64,000 nt of DNA from Tethya wilhelma (GCA_964030475.1 CAXIPT010000011.1:539673-603672), one strand, 5' to 3'; positions 1 to 11,600 are shown, counted from the stretch's first letter. Numbers and translations: made by a program. The notes: a model not told the origin generated them from the letters alone.

Positions 1-3000
1 GAGATTATAAAGCTAGTTTGCAGGGTGTAGTTTTCCATTGATGCCATCAAGTCTTGGTTAGAATGGAGAACAATTTGGGTCACGTTAAAAGAAGCTCTGT
101 TGACAGTTTCGTTAAAAACAAGCAACAAGGTCTCATTCGTGAGGTCCACATTGAAATAGACCAGCTCTGGAGATGTGATATCTTCAAAAAACATGTCCAC
201 TTGCAGTGCCAGTGAAGTGTTAATACCCCTGAGTTGGTTGGGAACGGGTGCTAGATCGAGAGCAGAATTAGGCAAAATGGAAAGATAAGTTGTTTCATTG
301 TCCACTGCAAGAAGAGAAAGCCTCTTGATGGAGTTAAGATCATCAAAAGTCAGAGTGACTTCCACAACTGGAGGATGGCCAGGAAAGATGTTACTACCAG
401 AAAGTTCACCTCCTGTGAGAGTGAGAGTGGAGTTACTGGAGGGAGATGTGCCATCATTTTGAATTCCAATTGCTGTCACATCAAGAGTAGAAGCGTTGAT
501 GACTTCTGAAAATGTTAAAAAGAGTATGCCAGTGTCGAGATCGAGATTGAATTCTTCGATGAAAGGTTGTGTTTCATCTGGTATTAGAGTACCAGGAGTG
601 ACTTGAAGAATAGTACTACCATTCATGTACGCATTGCCATTCATATCTGCCACACCAGAGTCGGCCAGTTGTAGAAAAGTGCTATCAAAATCCACAGCCA
701 AATTTGTACGAAATTTGATAAGATTCAAATCCATTGGGCCTAACTGAATTTCCAATGAGACAGCATCATCTGTTTGGCTTGTACTATCAACCAATGTGTA
801 CTCCTGTCGATCAAGAGTACTTCTATTTGATAGAAGTGTGATGGCTGAAATGTTGATGGTCGAAGCATTTACAGTTTCGGAAAAAGTCAAACGTAGGAAT
901 CCACTGTCTATGTCGAAAGAGAAGAACTCGAGCTCTGGAGGTGTAAGATCTTGCACGACTAAGTCAGCACGTCTAGCCATGTCCTGGTCAATGGGTACAA
1001 CTGGGTTGCGATTCATATCGAGAATGGTAGCATTTGTGATGGAAATATAGGTGTTGTTTTCTTCAGTACCTAGAAGAGTCAGTCGTTTGATTTCGTCGAG
1101 ATCAAAGCGACCAAGTTGGACGACAATTTCAGTCGAGAATAGACTAGAAGTGTTGCTACCATTGGGTGAAGCACCAGGCATTAGGACATGGTATTCATCA
1201 GGGCTGGTCACGTTCGTGCTGGCTAGGAGCGTAATGGTCGAAATTTGCAGAGAAGTTGCATCAACCGTTTCGGAAAATGTCAGAATAAGTTCACCATCTT
1301 CCACATTGAGAGTGAAATCCACAAGCTCAGGATCTGTTTCGTCCATGGTAAAGAGTCTCACTCTGGGATAAGTCACATTGGTGTATCCAACTCCACTCAT
1401 GTCTTGTACAACACTAGGAGATAGTGAGATGAAGGTGTCGTTCTCAGAAGTGGCTATTTCGATATTTGCCTTGATGGCGTTCAGATCGGTTGTGGATATA
1501 TTTACAGTGACAATAGGAGAGTTGATCATGCTATTCTCGCCTCCGGTCAACTGGTAGTAGGAGGTTGGAGACATGATAGTGCCACTGGCCTGGATCTGTA
1601 TCTGATCGGGCATGAAAAGAGCAGTGTTGACAGTTTCATCAAAAGTGATCAAAATCATGCCCACGTTCATATCTAGATCAAAAGACAGCAATACTGGCGG
1701 GGTACTATCAGCTACAAACAGTGCAGGGGTAACCATTCTTGCCATTTCTCTGGGTATTTCCACAATTGGATTTCCACTTGCATCAGTGATGGTAGCTATG
1801 GGGAAACTGAGATAGGTTGTGGCAGGACTCATGGCCAAATCAGTGTAGAATTTGATCGCATTCAGATCTTCACGAGTGAGAATGATTGAGAAAGAAGTCA
1901 CGTATGGATCAGACCGGATAACACCACCAGTTAGCTGGTAAGATCTCGAATCGTTTGACAGTCCACTTTGGAGTGAAATCAAGCTAACATCCAGCGAATC
2001 CAGATCGATTGTCTCATTAAACACTAAAGACAGGGTCTCCTCATTGTAATTTAAGCCGTACTGTACCAACACAGGTGGAATATTATCAGGATAGAAGTCA
2101 GTCACTCGTTCAGCATCGGCAGGAATGATCGAAATGACGTTAGCTCTGAATATATCCAGTAAAACGCCAGCAGTGAAGGACACATAAGTGTTGTTCTCAT
2201 CTGTAGCCAAATCAGGTATAGCTTTGATGCCATTGCTATCAGTGATGGACAAGTCAATGACAAAAGAGAAGCCATTGGGACTGGAACTAGTGCTGTCGGT
2301 CAGAGTATAGGTGGAGGTAGAAACTCCATCTTGGTCAGGCTGGAGCGTGATCATATTCACTCGCAAGCTTGTCACGTCTACAACATCATTGAAGGTGAAA
2401 GAGATGGTGTCACTTGTCAGATTCAGATTGAAAGTTAACAACTCCGGTCCCCTGCTATCACGAACATGGGTCATAACTTGTAATGCTAGTGGAGTTGGAC
2501 GACTTGGGTTTCCGGCAACATCTAGAATAGCACCTTCTTCTAATACAACATAGCTGTTTCTACGCTCGGTTGCAATGTTCGGTTCGAGCTTGATGGTCCT
2601 GATGTCGTCATTGTTGAAATAGAGGGTGATAGTCGTCTTATCAGTGGTTTCATACAACACATCACTAGCACCTGTGAGTGGAATACGGATTGCAGTGTTG
2701 TCTGAAAGTGGTCCGGAGCGAAGAGTTATCAGGGTGAAGTTTATCGCACTGATATTCACAGGCTCATTAAAAGACAGCTGCATAAAATCCTCGTCCATGT
2801 TCAGTTGAGGAAAGCGTACCAATACAGGAGGAGTTGCATCCTGCGTGAAGTTACGAACCTGGAGAGCATTTATGCCTGCAATTCGAGGGTCTATTTCGTT
2901 GCCCGATACATCCTGGATTAGCTGAGCATCGTACACAAGAAAGGTGTCATCTTCACCGGTGAAAAAGTCATCCAAAGCTTTCAAGTTTATAACATCAGCA

Positions 3001-3887
3001 CCGTCCAGTTCGATAGTGAAGCTGGTCACAGCTTGCTGTGTGGTGAGATGGCGAACATTAGTTAGAGTATAGTTGGTGGAGATGTTCTCAGAGGCTGTGA
3101 ATATGACGCTCGTTACTTCAAAAGTTCCACGAGAGACTGTTTCGTCAAAGTAGAATGTCACTTGCTCTGCGTCAAGATCAATATCGAAAGCTGTAACCAT
3201 TGGACCAGTTTCGTCTTGAATAACTCTCAGTGCACGTCTAAACAGCCTTGAGTCACCATTGACCAGTGCTGTGACGTTATTGCCAGCAACATCCATGACA
3301 AAAGTCTCAGAGAACCAGATCCAACAGTTGGATTGGCTGGTGCACAACTGGTCAATGCGCTTGATCTCGTTCAAATCATCATTGCTGAGATCCAAAGTCA
3401 AATTGGTGGAGAACAGAGAGTCTAGCACTCGTCCACGAGTCAGGGTGTAGGATTGTCCAGACGTATCGAAAGTAGACTGCAAAACAATGGATGGAAAATC
3501 AGCAGTGGTTGTTCGAACGACCTCGCTAAAATTGAGCATCAGCACACCGCTGTTTAGATCAAACTCGACAAACTGGACGAGTTCTGGAGAAGTTTCGTCA
3601 GGAGTGAAATCCTCTACCATGTAACACTGGTCGGCTGGAGTACCGTCAATGGATATGCCGACTACATCTCTCACGGCATCGGGCAAGAAAGACAGCCAAC
3701 AATCGCTTCCATCAAGCTCCGAGCAAAGCTCAGCACTCTTGATAGAGTTAAGATCCTCGAAACCAAGCTGTACAACAATTTCATCCATGAGGGGTTCGTC
3801 CACGTGACATTTTACGGATGAGAGCAGCAAGGTGGCAAGGAGAAGAAGCAGAACGCTGCTTTTACTTACTGCTACTAGTGATGTCAT
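1..3887 (-). CDS. Giant secreted Ig-like repeat protein, 5' part (3' end beyond left edge)
   Basis: Reading from 3887 down to base 3 gives about 1,295 uninterrupted codons; I translated the whole stretch and met no stop. The protein begins MTSLVAVSK, followed by a strong hydrophobic core, SSVLLLLLATLLLSSVKC, a classical signal peptide. An in-frame TGA lies two codons upstream of the ATG, which supports this start unless an upstream exon is spliced in. After the signal peptide comes half a domain (DLNSIK, then LC-x6-C), then nine whole domains of ~125 residues (D-x-x-P-P, FxxDLNxG, FSExV, YTLT, DLNxIK, D-x-x-G-N) and a partial one cut by the window edge. The first two domains carry the LC-x(n)-C pair and the third and fourth follow the same order as in the divergent gene, so the two are paralogues. 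NxS/T sequons are frequent. An extracellular glycoprotein with an adhesive or structural role is inferred; the biological function is unknown. Confidence 0.88.
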   Translation of the reverse strand, partial: MTSLVAVSKSSVLLLLLATLLLSSVKCHVDEPLMDEIVVQLGFEDLNSIKSAELCSELDGSDCWLSFLPDAVRDVVGISIDGTPADQCYMVEDFTPDETSPELVQFVEFDLNSGVLMLNFSEVVRTTTADFPSIVLQSTFDTSGQSYTLTRGRVLDSLFSTNLTLDLSNDDLNEIKRIDQLCTSQSNCWIWFSETFVMDVAGNNVTALVNGDSRLFRRALRVIQDETGPMVTAFDIDLDAEQVTFYFDETVSRGTFEVTSVIFTASENISTNYTLTNVRHLTTQQAVTSFTIELDGADVINLKALDDFFTGEDDTFLVYDAQLIQDVSGNEIDPRIAGINALQVRNFTQDATPPVLVRFPQLNMDEDFMQLSFNEPVNISAINFTLITLRSGPLSDNTAIRIPLTGASDVLYETTDKTTITLYFNNDDIRTIKLEPNIATERRNSYVVLEEGAILDVAGNPSRPTPLALQVMTHVRDSRGPELLTFNLNLTSDTISFTFNDVVDVTSLRVNMITLQPDQDGVSTSTYTLTDSTSSSPNGFSFVIDLSITDSNGIKAIPDLATDENNTYVSFTAGVLLDIFRANVISIIPADAERVTDFYPDNIPPVLVQYGLNYNEETLSLVFNETIDLDSLDVSLISLQSGLSNDSRSYQLTGGVIRSDPYVTSFSIILTREDLNAIKFYTDLAMSPATTYLSFPIATITDASGNPIVEIPREMARMVTPALFVADSTPPVLLSFDLDMNVGMILITFDETVNTALFMPDQIQIQASGTIMSPTSYYQLTGGENSMINSPIVTVNISTTDLNAIKANIEIATSENDTFISLSPSVVQDMSGVGYTNVTYPRVRLFTMDETDPELVDFTLNVEDGELILTFSETVDATSLQISTITLLASTNVTSPDEYHVLMPGASPNGSNTSSLFSTEIVVQLGRFDLDEIKRLTLLGTEENNTYISITNATILDMNRNPVVPIDQDMARRADLVVQDLTPPELEFFSFDIDSGFLRLTFSETVNASTINISAITLLSNRSTLDRQEYTLVDSTSQTDDAVSLEIQLGPMDLNLIKFRTNLAVDFDSTFLQLADSGVADMNGNAYMNGSTILQVTPGTLIPDETQPFIEEFNLDLDTGILFLTFSEVINASTLDVTAIGIQNDGTSPSSNSTLTLTGGELSGSNIFPGHPPVVEVTLTFDDLNSIKRLSLLAVDNETTYLSILPNSALDLAPVPNQLRGINTSLALQVDMFFEDITSPELVYFNVDLTNETLLLVFNETVNRASFNVTQIVLHSNQDLMASMENYTLQTSFII

Positions 3888-3898
3888 CCTTCAAACAT
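3884..3898 (-). promoter_or_regulatory. Possible 4-codon uORF overlapping the minus-strand start codon
   Basis: On the minus strand an ATG at 3898 opens a frame reading Met-Phe-Glu-Gly-stop. Its TGA overlaps the main ATG as ATGA. If the transcript begins upstream of 3898, ribosomes would terminate exactly at the main start, a layout compatible with reinitiation control. Whether these bases are transcribed cannot be told from the sequence; it may be chance. Confidence 0.25.
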
Positions 3899-4130
3899 AT
3901 ACAAAGAAAAGTAGCAAACAAAAACACACAATTGGATATAAATGTTTATAACAATTAACCCATACAAATTTAGCTGCAATAGCTAGTGCACTGATAAATA
4001 GTAGGCTGTTTAAATTATAAGAAAAGGAAAAATAATTGAAAGTTGTACTCAAATTTTCACTATCTGCACTGTAAATAATTGGTAGGCTGTGTAAATTGTC
4101 CTGAATACAATCTCCTTTAACTCAATTAGG

Positions 4131-4164
4131 TAGATACCTGCTTTTCTCTTTACAGAAACACATA

Positions 4165-4214
<50 letters not shown>

Positions 4215-4302
4215 GAGGACAATGCCTCTACAAGAAAAGAAGACAAACAAAATTTGGAAATTGTATTCTTAGCTATGTAGATACTTGCTTTTCTCTACAG
4301 AA
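4131..4302. repeat. Short direct duplication flanking the CA microsatellites
   Basis: The block at 4131-4157 (tagatacctgcttttctct...cagaa) recurs at 4278-4302 with a few changes. Each copy is followed shortly by an ACCACAC-type CA run, so a unit made of the block plus its CA run seems to have been duplicated locally. Confidence 0.6.
4166..4213. repeat. (CA)24 microsatellite
   Basis: An uninterrupted CA dinucleotide run of 48 bases lies in the shared intergenic region. It is expected to vary in length between individuals. A short minus-strand ORF spanning it, with Cys-Val repeats, is an artefact of the microsatellite. Confidence 0.97.
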
Positions 4303-4325
4303 CTTGGAGTTGAACAAGCTTAAAC

Positions 4326-4345
4326 CACACACACACACGCACACA
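4326..4345. repeat. Short interrupted CA repeat
   Basis: About ten CA units with one CG interruption. It follows the second copy of the local duplication in the intergenic region. Confidence 0.85.
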
Positions 4346-4576
4346 GTGCACACCTAGCTACTTGTATTTTTAGAGAATCACCTATATATTCATGCACTTA
4401 TTGAACCAACAACATAATGAAAACATAAACCAACCTAAACAAGCATGTAAATCAATTCACCATAATTCACACTACATTACTACAATCTAGACAATGGTTT
4501 ATAACATTAAAATTTTACTCACTTTTCTTTTCAAATCTTTGGTCACTGTATCTGCATATTGTAAGCCCAGTCACCA

Positions 4577-4609
4577 GGGGGAGGGGCTCAATACACTGGA
4601 AATATAAAT
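4577..4609 (+). promoter_or_regulatory. Candidate core promoter of the plus-strand giant gene
   Basis: A G-rich box (gggggaggggc, 4577-4587) is followed by TATAAAT at 4603-4609. Transcription starting ~30 bases downstream would give a ~470-base 5' untranslated region with upstream ATGs at 4789, 4842 and 4868 that soon meet stops. No transcript evidence is available, and AT-rich DNA produces TATA-like strings by chance. Confidence 0.25.
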
Positions 4610-5106
4610 TTCTGATATTCCTTCCTTCTGAAGTAGTTTCTTTGACTCTTCTTTATCTTGAGTGTTTCAACGACAAATTTGCAGTTCTTTGAGCGCTGCT
4701 GTCAACAGTTGCAGTTGCTTAGCACACACACGGAGCCAACTTGAATTCCAAGGTCCGCCCACTTTCTGAGCATCTCCGTAATCTGGTCATGAATCTCAGT
4801 GAAGAAGGCGGGAAGTGAACTCTGTTTTTCGCCCCTTTTCCATGGCTACAGGCAAACATTGGTGGGAATGACCGCTCTCTGAGACTCACCAGAGTCACGT
4901 TACACAGCAGAACCCTCCAAAAAGTGGAGAAAACAACCCGCCATTTTGTTCTCTCTCACTGAAAGACTTCTTTCACCAAGACTTGGACGTTTCTTATCGC
5001 TAATTTGCACCCTGAGGTTGAGCTCAAGGCTTCAGAGGTGTACTCTACTACAGAATAAGACTCATTGAGCAACTATATTGCTATTGGAATAGCAACTTCA
5101 CTCGCC

Positions 5107-5123
5107 ATGGCTCCTCGTTCGAG
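5107..5123 (+). CDS. Exon 1 (coding part) of the plus-strand giant gene
   Basis: Encodes Met-Ala-Pro-Arg-Ser and two bases of an Arg codon (phase 2), ending at AG|GTAAGT, a near-perfect donor. Splicing to 5506 completes AGG. The basic n-region of the signal peptide begins here. The exon probably extends upstream as 5' untranslated sequence. Confidence 0.78.
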
Positions 5124-5610
5124 GTAAGTTTTATGAGGCGTCTGTTTGTGCAGCTGCGTGTAATGTACATGTAAGTGGGCGTTGGTGGTTAGCTAGTAAA
5201 CCATTAATGTGTTATGACTAGTCGACTAGCTAGCTAGGCTGCGCATGTCAACCTAGCACGTTGTAAGCTCAATACAACAGCTGCTCATGGTTGGCTCAAG
5301 CCAGTGCTAGTGAAAGACTGAAATAGTGTGCTGTGCTATATTTTGCTGGACTGTATGTGTTTTACTGTAACTGTTGAAATGTCTAGCTACTGGGTGAGTT
5401 ATAGCTATATATGTATGACAGTGTCTGAAACTTTCTTTCTTTAATACTGGAGAGACACTCATATCATGTCATTCAGTCTGTCTTTTATTTATTCTTTCAT
5501 TCCAGGAATAGGAAAGCTCTCACCATGTCTGGACTCCTAGAAGTCGCCATTCTACTTGCAGTCTTCTCCGGCATGGCTCGTGAGTTGAATATGCATGTTT
5601 AGTACTGTGT

Positions 5611-5642
<32 letters not shown>

Positions 5643-8600
5643 TTATGAATAGGTCTGTGTATACGTGTACTGGTTTACATGTATGTACCATTGTTATCTT
5701 TCCTATCATGTACGTATGTGTTTATTAAAGATGGCAACAATCTTTAATAAATTATTATTCGTTCATTTAATTGGGTAATTATTGTTCATTCGTTTAATTG
5801 TTTTTAATTAGTGTTACATAAATGTTAATTGGTAGAAATCAAACTGCTAATATTGTTGTCTGGCATTTAGTGTGAGTATCTAACCATCTCCTTCTGTGCT
5901 TATCTCTGACTAGAAAGTCAAAGGTCACTTATCTAAATCTGATAGCCGTAATGTTAAACTTGGCGGGCTTTTGCCTCTAATGCTAACATTATTCATGATC
6001 CTTCTATGACTTTTGCAACATGCATAGTGGATGCTAATTCGATTCATATCATTCTAGTTTCCATGCCTACCAAACAAAAAAACAGATGAGAGGCTGCATG
6101 AATAATGCCTTTCTAGTGAATTTCCACAATTGATACAAGCTAAGGAAGTGTTCATGTGCCAGTGGTATGAGCATGTGTGTGTGTGTGTGTGTGTGTGTCC
6201 TGCGTGTGATGTTATGTTTGGAGGTTTCCAGGTAAATAACGAACCATGAATTGCTCATGTGTTCACAATGACGGTCGTATATTCTTGTATATTAGTCTGT
6301 ATACTTTGGTGGCAGACTTTCATGCGCCATATTGTATCACAGCTATACCGATTGTGCATTTCACTTCATTGCTGACATTTTCTGGGTACTTTAACAACTG
6401 AATCTTTTCAGGTGTTAAGCATATTTTCTTTAAAAATATAATACTCATGAATGGTTGTGAAACATCAGAAAGTTAAACATAATATACACTAGCAAATAAC
6501 TGAATCTCTTCAGCTATTTGTGATAATTATTTTCTCTAAATTGTGACAATTATAGTTGTAAATATTTGAAGTGTAACATACCCAAGCAAATGTGAAGTGT
6601 TATGCGAAAAATACGTTGCAATTGAACATACTTTTTAAATTAAATGTACACTTTACAAACTAACTCAAAACAGGAGCTCAAGCCCCCACTCTAATGGGTT
6701 CGCCAACTCTCGATCTCAATGACAACATCTTGGTGATGACCTTCACCCCAGCTGTCGACATGAACTCTCCTGTAAACTGTTCCAACATTCGAATCGGACG
6801 CACAGATGCTGCAACTGTAGCTGACTCGTTCTCTCTTACAGATCCTTTTCAAGTAGACACCATGGCTAACACGGTCCAATGTCGACTTCCTGCAGACTTG
6901 CAGAGGGCGATAAAAATTGATGGCAATATTGGTACATCTGCAATGGACACTTTTGCCTTTCTTGATGATGGCAATGGCATTGAGAATGCCATGATGTCAG
7001 CTGCAGCTACACCAATGGGTACTGCTGTTACTATGATACTATCAGATATGCGTCCACCAGAGCTTATGAGCTTTGTAGAGTTCAATCTCGATTCGGGCAT
7101 TCTTGTTTTCTCCTTCTCTGAGGTAGTGAACGTGTCATCTCTTGCCTTCAATGACCTCACTCTCCAGAACGATTTCGTGGCTAACACTGGAGATACTTAC
7201 ACTCTCACAGGAGGCATTTGCAACGACTCTGTGAGATGTGAAAACAGTGACGTAGTCAGGTTTCAGATCACCAACGAGGATCTGAATGAGATTAAACTCC
7301 GCCCGGATCTCTGTACCTCACAGACCGACTGTGTGCCTGTCTACACCTCACTGTTTGTAATGGATCTTGTTAACCTTGCAGTTACAGGTTACGATCCAAT
7401 GGATCCTGATGATCGTAGTCAGCATCAGCTTCAAACCTTCATTCCAGACACCTCTTCTCCACAACTGGTAGCTTTTGACGTGAATCTTTCCACAGACGAG
7501 CTTACACTGGTGTTTGACGAGCCGGTAAGTGCAGCAAGCTTTGAGCCATCTGGGTTTGTTCTTCAAGCTGCTCGCACTGGTGGAGACAACCTCACTCTCA
7601 CTGCTAGCACTGTAGCACCAACTGTAGATGGTGTGAATTTCACACTCTCTCTTGGAGCAGACGCTCACTCTCTCAAGCTTGCACCCTTTGCGACTTCAGA
7701 GAGTGATACGTACATTGCAGTGAGTGTGACAGCTATAGACGACCTCTATGGTAACTCTATAGCAGCCATCAACAGTACTGCAGCTCAGCAGGTACGTACC
7801 TTTACCAACGATACAGCTCCACCTATTGTGACTTCATTTTCTCTTGATCTCGACTCAAATCGACTTCTGATTACCTTCTCGGAGCCTGTGTATGTCTCCA
7901 CCATCTCTACTGCCAATTTTACTCTCACAAACGGAAGTGCTTCAAATATTTTGAGCCTTTCCGACAGCACTCTTGTAGACGAATCTGGGGATCCTGCTCA
8001 GAATGCTCTGCTGGTAGTTGGCTTTATGCTAGATGGGGATACGCTCACTTCGATCAAAACAAACCCAACTATTGGTACCGAAACGGCCAACACTGTTCTC
8101 GAAGTGTCTTCACTCTCTTTTGTGGATACATCCAACAACACCAATGTGGCGATGCAGACTATTACCGATTCGACAGTAATTCCTGACAACACGCAAGCAA
8201 CTCTGATAGCCTTCTCTCTGGATATGGACATTGGGCTGATCACGCTCACTTTTGACGATGTGGTCGATGCTGATTCAGCACGTTTGACTCGTAGGACCAT
8301 CACAGTGCAAGATGCCATGACTTCAACTTTCTTCTATGATCTATCAGGTGGTGAAGTGCTGTCAAACGATAGCACTACAATTGCCATATCTATAACAGAC
8401 ACTGACCTCAGAGCAATCAAGGCAGAGTTGAATATTGCCACACAAGTTCTGGATACTTATCTCACAATCGAAGCCGAAGCTTTTCGTGATCTTCGCGGCA
8501 CAGATATCATTCCTATTACAGACTTCAATGCCATCAGGACTGAAAATTATACAGCTGACAGCACCCCTCCAAATCTAGACAGCTTTGACTTTGATTTAGA

Positions 8601-11600
8601 TGCTGGGTACTTGATCATGTCATTTGATGAACCGATTGATCTCAATTCGTTTGTCTTTGACCGAATGATCATACAAGATGTAGCTACGAATGACACAGTG
8701 GGTATTGCATTAGCTGGAGGAACCACAAGTGCTGTGGACTTCCAAACGGTCATAACATTCTCTCTCACGAGAAGCGATCTAAATGCCGTGAAAGCCAACA
8801 CAAATATTGCCACAACTCCTCAGAATACTTTCCTTCGTCTCATTAGTGGAGCTGTCAATGATACAGCTGGCAATCCCGTGACAGCCACTGGAAATGATTC
8901 CATTGTTGCTGTTCCTGTTGTGTCCTTCATTCCTGATACCACTCCTCCAACGATCGACTCTTTCATTCTTGATCTAAATGAGGGGGAGCTTCGTGTTACT
9001 TTTGACGAAACTATCAACATTGCTACGTTTGTTCAAACCGGTCTTATCCTTCAAAACTCTTCACTATCTGATGCATTTGAGCTGCAACTAACTGGAGGTA
9101 GACGTACTATGGTCATTAGTGATAATGTGAATATCACGCTGCTACCTGCTGATCTAAACACTATCAAACTCACACCAAGCTTTGGCGAAGTACCAACTAA
9201 CACCTTCATTCGTGCTCTGGCTGCTGTTGTATCTGATATGAGTGGTAATGTAGCTGAAGCAGGGACACCAGTGATGGCTACTAGAGTAATTCTTGACGTC
9301 ACACCACCACAACTTGATAGCTTTGTTCTTGATCTGAGTCGTGACGAATTTCGACTGAGTTTTAATGAGCCAGTGAACGCCTCTTCTCTCGTATTCACGC
9401 TCTTCACTCTCTACAACACTAGTGATCGTATGCAAGGTGCTATCCCACTGAACGGTACATTCGACAATGTGGATGGTACTGAAATCACAGTTCAGCTACC
9501 TCTATCCTTAGCTCTCATCATCAAGAACACACCACTCATAGCAACAGCTCGTAGTGACACCTTCCTTGCTCACGAAGCCAACGCAGTTTCAGATGTTGCT
9601 GGAAATCAAATCTTTGAGTTGTTATTTGCTACACAGGCTATAGAGCTTATTCCAGACAACACTGGCCCACTGGTCGATTCTTTCAATTTCGATCTTGACT
9701 CTGGCATCCTGACGCTCAACTACTTGGAACCTGTAAATCCAACAACATTTGATGGCTCATTTGTCACAATCCAAGACAATGTCACTGCCACAGTGTCCTA
9801 CACACTGACTGGTGGTGCCCCAATGGAGACTTCTCTCTCCAATACACTCAATGTGGAACTTCTAGCTGAGGATTTGAATGCCATTAAAGCCAACACGAGC
9901 CTAGCTACTGCCGATGCTAACACATACCTTGCTCTTGGTTCAGGAGCTCTTCAAGATTCCTTTGGCAATCAGGTAGCTGAGCTGCCGGACGGATCTGCAA
10001 TCATGGTGACGATCTTTACACCCGACTCAACCCCGCCTAACGTGACTACTTTCGATCTTCGCAATGCAGATGACGGTATTGCACTGATTCTTGTCGTAGT
10101 CTTTTCAGAAACTGTCAATGCATCCACCATCGATCCAACCAGCTTCACACTCTTAGAATCTCCTGGTTCAGCTAACAACCTCACACTCACTGGAGGCAAC
10201 GTCTCTTTAGTGAATGCTGCCGAGATCGCAATATCCATCACTGCTGCAGACCTTGCCTCAATTAAGGAGAGATATCCGCTAGGTTCGGTCATCGGTTCGA
10301 GCTACTTGAGTGCCGTTGCTGGAGCAGCTACTGATATGGTAGGTAGAACCTCACCAGAGGTGGCACCTGACAATGCTGTTCAAGCTCGTAACATTACTGC
10401 GGATCTAATTCCTCCAAATTTGGACGGCTTTTCGCTCGATATGAATCTTGGCATTCTCTCACTAACTTTCACCGAGGCTGTTGTACCTTCAACTCTGAAC
10501 GTTTCGAATATTTTACTCCAAAATAGCATGACTTCTGATGCAGTCAATATCACTATTGTGAATAGCTTGATCATTACTAACACCACTGGACCTGTGATTG
10601 ATATCAATATCACTGTCAATGATCTTAACGCAATCAAAGTTGAGCAGTCTCTTGGTACAATGCGAGGTGATACCTACATCTCCTATCGTGCTGGTCTAGT
10701 CCAAGATCCTGCTGAAAATTTGGCTTTTGAGATTCCGAGCACAAATGCCACACAAGCTGCAGCTCATATTCCTGATACTACCAGACCAAATTTGATTGCT
10801 TTTGATCTCGATATGAACACAGGTATGTTGACGCTCGAGTTTGACGAAGCCATGGACCACTCTACTTACGATCAGGATCAGATCGAGATTCAAAATCATA
10901 TGAGCAATCCATCACAAATTGAGAGGCTAAGCAATTTGCCAAGTCCTTCATTTATCGATACCTCTGCTGATGGCCCAATACTGACTGTTCCCTTACTCAT
11001 TCAAGACCTGAATGATCTGAACCGACGCACTGATCTTGCCATTGACAACACCACTACCTACCTGGTCATCTTGAACTTTGCAATTCGTGACACAAATGGA
11101 AATTATGTCATCAGGATTCCAAATATCGATGCCTTACCTGTGAGGACTTTTACTCCTGACACTTCTCCTCCTGTGCTAGAATCGTTTGTCTACGATTTGG
11201 ACGAAGGCCAGTTGACTCTGACATTTGACGAGGCTGTCGATTGGACTACCTTCAACAGCACCTTCCTTACATTTCAATCAGAGAACACGTCAGTGGGTGT
11301 GGATCATTCTCTCACCACAATGGTTGGTGTATATTTGGTGGATATCTATTGGGTGTCTGGCCAAGAGCACGTTATCAGGATTGTTTTGAACACTGCTGAT
11401 CAGAATGCCATCAAGATAGAGGACGAGTTGTGCACCAATATGAGCAATTGTTTCCTCTCGGCGGAAGCCAATGCATTTTCTAACTTTATTGGCTTATCTA
11501 CCACCGGAATATCTGCTGATAATGCACTACAAGCTAGCACTGTCATCCCTGATCTGCGAAATCCTAATATTTCGGAGTTTTTAGAGTTCAATCTTCGCAA

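Larger units (their letters stand above)
3888..5106. promoter_or_regulatory. Shared intergenic region between the two divergent repeat genes
   Basis: No coding exon is visible here. The two start codons are 1,219 bases apart and point away from each other, so this stretch must hold both promoters and both 5' untranslated regions. It is AT-rich and contains a long CA microsatellite, a shorter CA run, and two short direct duplications: gtaggctgtNtaaatt at 4001-4016 and 4082-4097, and a tagatacYtgcttttctc block at 4131-4157 and 4278-4302. A TATAAAT at 4603-4609, just after a G-rich box at 4577-4587, could serve the plus-strand gene. A tataaac on the minus strand at 3944-3950 could serve the minus-strand gene. 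These core promoter guesses are weak. Confidence 0.55.
5580..6673 (+). other. Intron 2 of the plus-strand giant gene
   Basis: 1,094 bases from GTGAGT to aactcaaaacag. It is AT-rich and holds two TG microsatellites. A short imprecise direct repeat (aactgaatctNttcag) lies near 6396-6410 and 6498-6513; both copies end like splice acceptors, but using either would not give a clean open frame into exon 3. I see no other gene or RNA in it. Confidence 0.75.

Noticed and set aside
796..3450. Plus-strand ORFs of 60-106 codons in the first 3.5 kb
   Set aside because: They are antisense shadows of the minus-strand gene, whose frame is open through the whole stretch and has clear domain structure.
3864..3869. 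GTAAGT inside the minus-strand signal peptide as a splice donor
   Set aside because: The sequence after it continues as a textbook signal peptide core in the same frame as the domains, so reading through is simpler.
4049..4246. Cys-Val-rich minus-strand ORF over the CA microsatellite
   Set aside because: It exists only because the dinucleotide repeat has no stops; there is no other coding sign.
6694..6696. The Met at 6694 as the start codon
   Set aside because: Exon 3 joins in frame to two upstream exons that supply a complete signal peptide and a well-placed ATG with an upstream in-frame stop.
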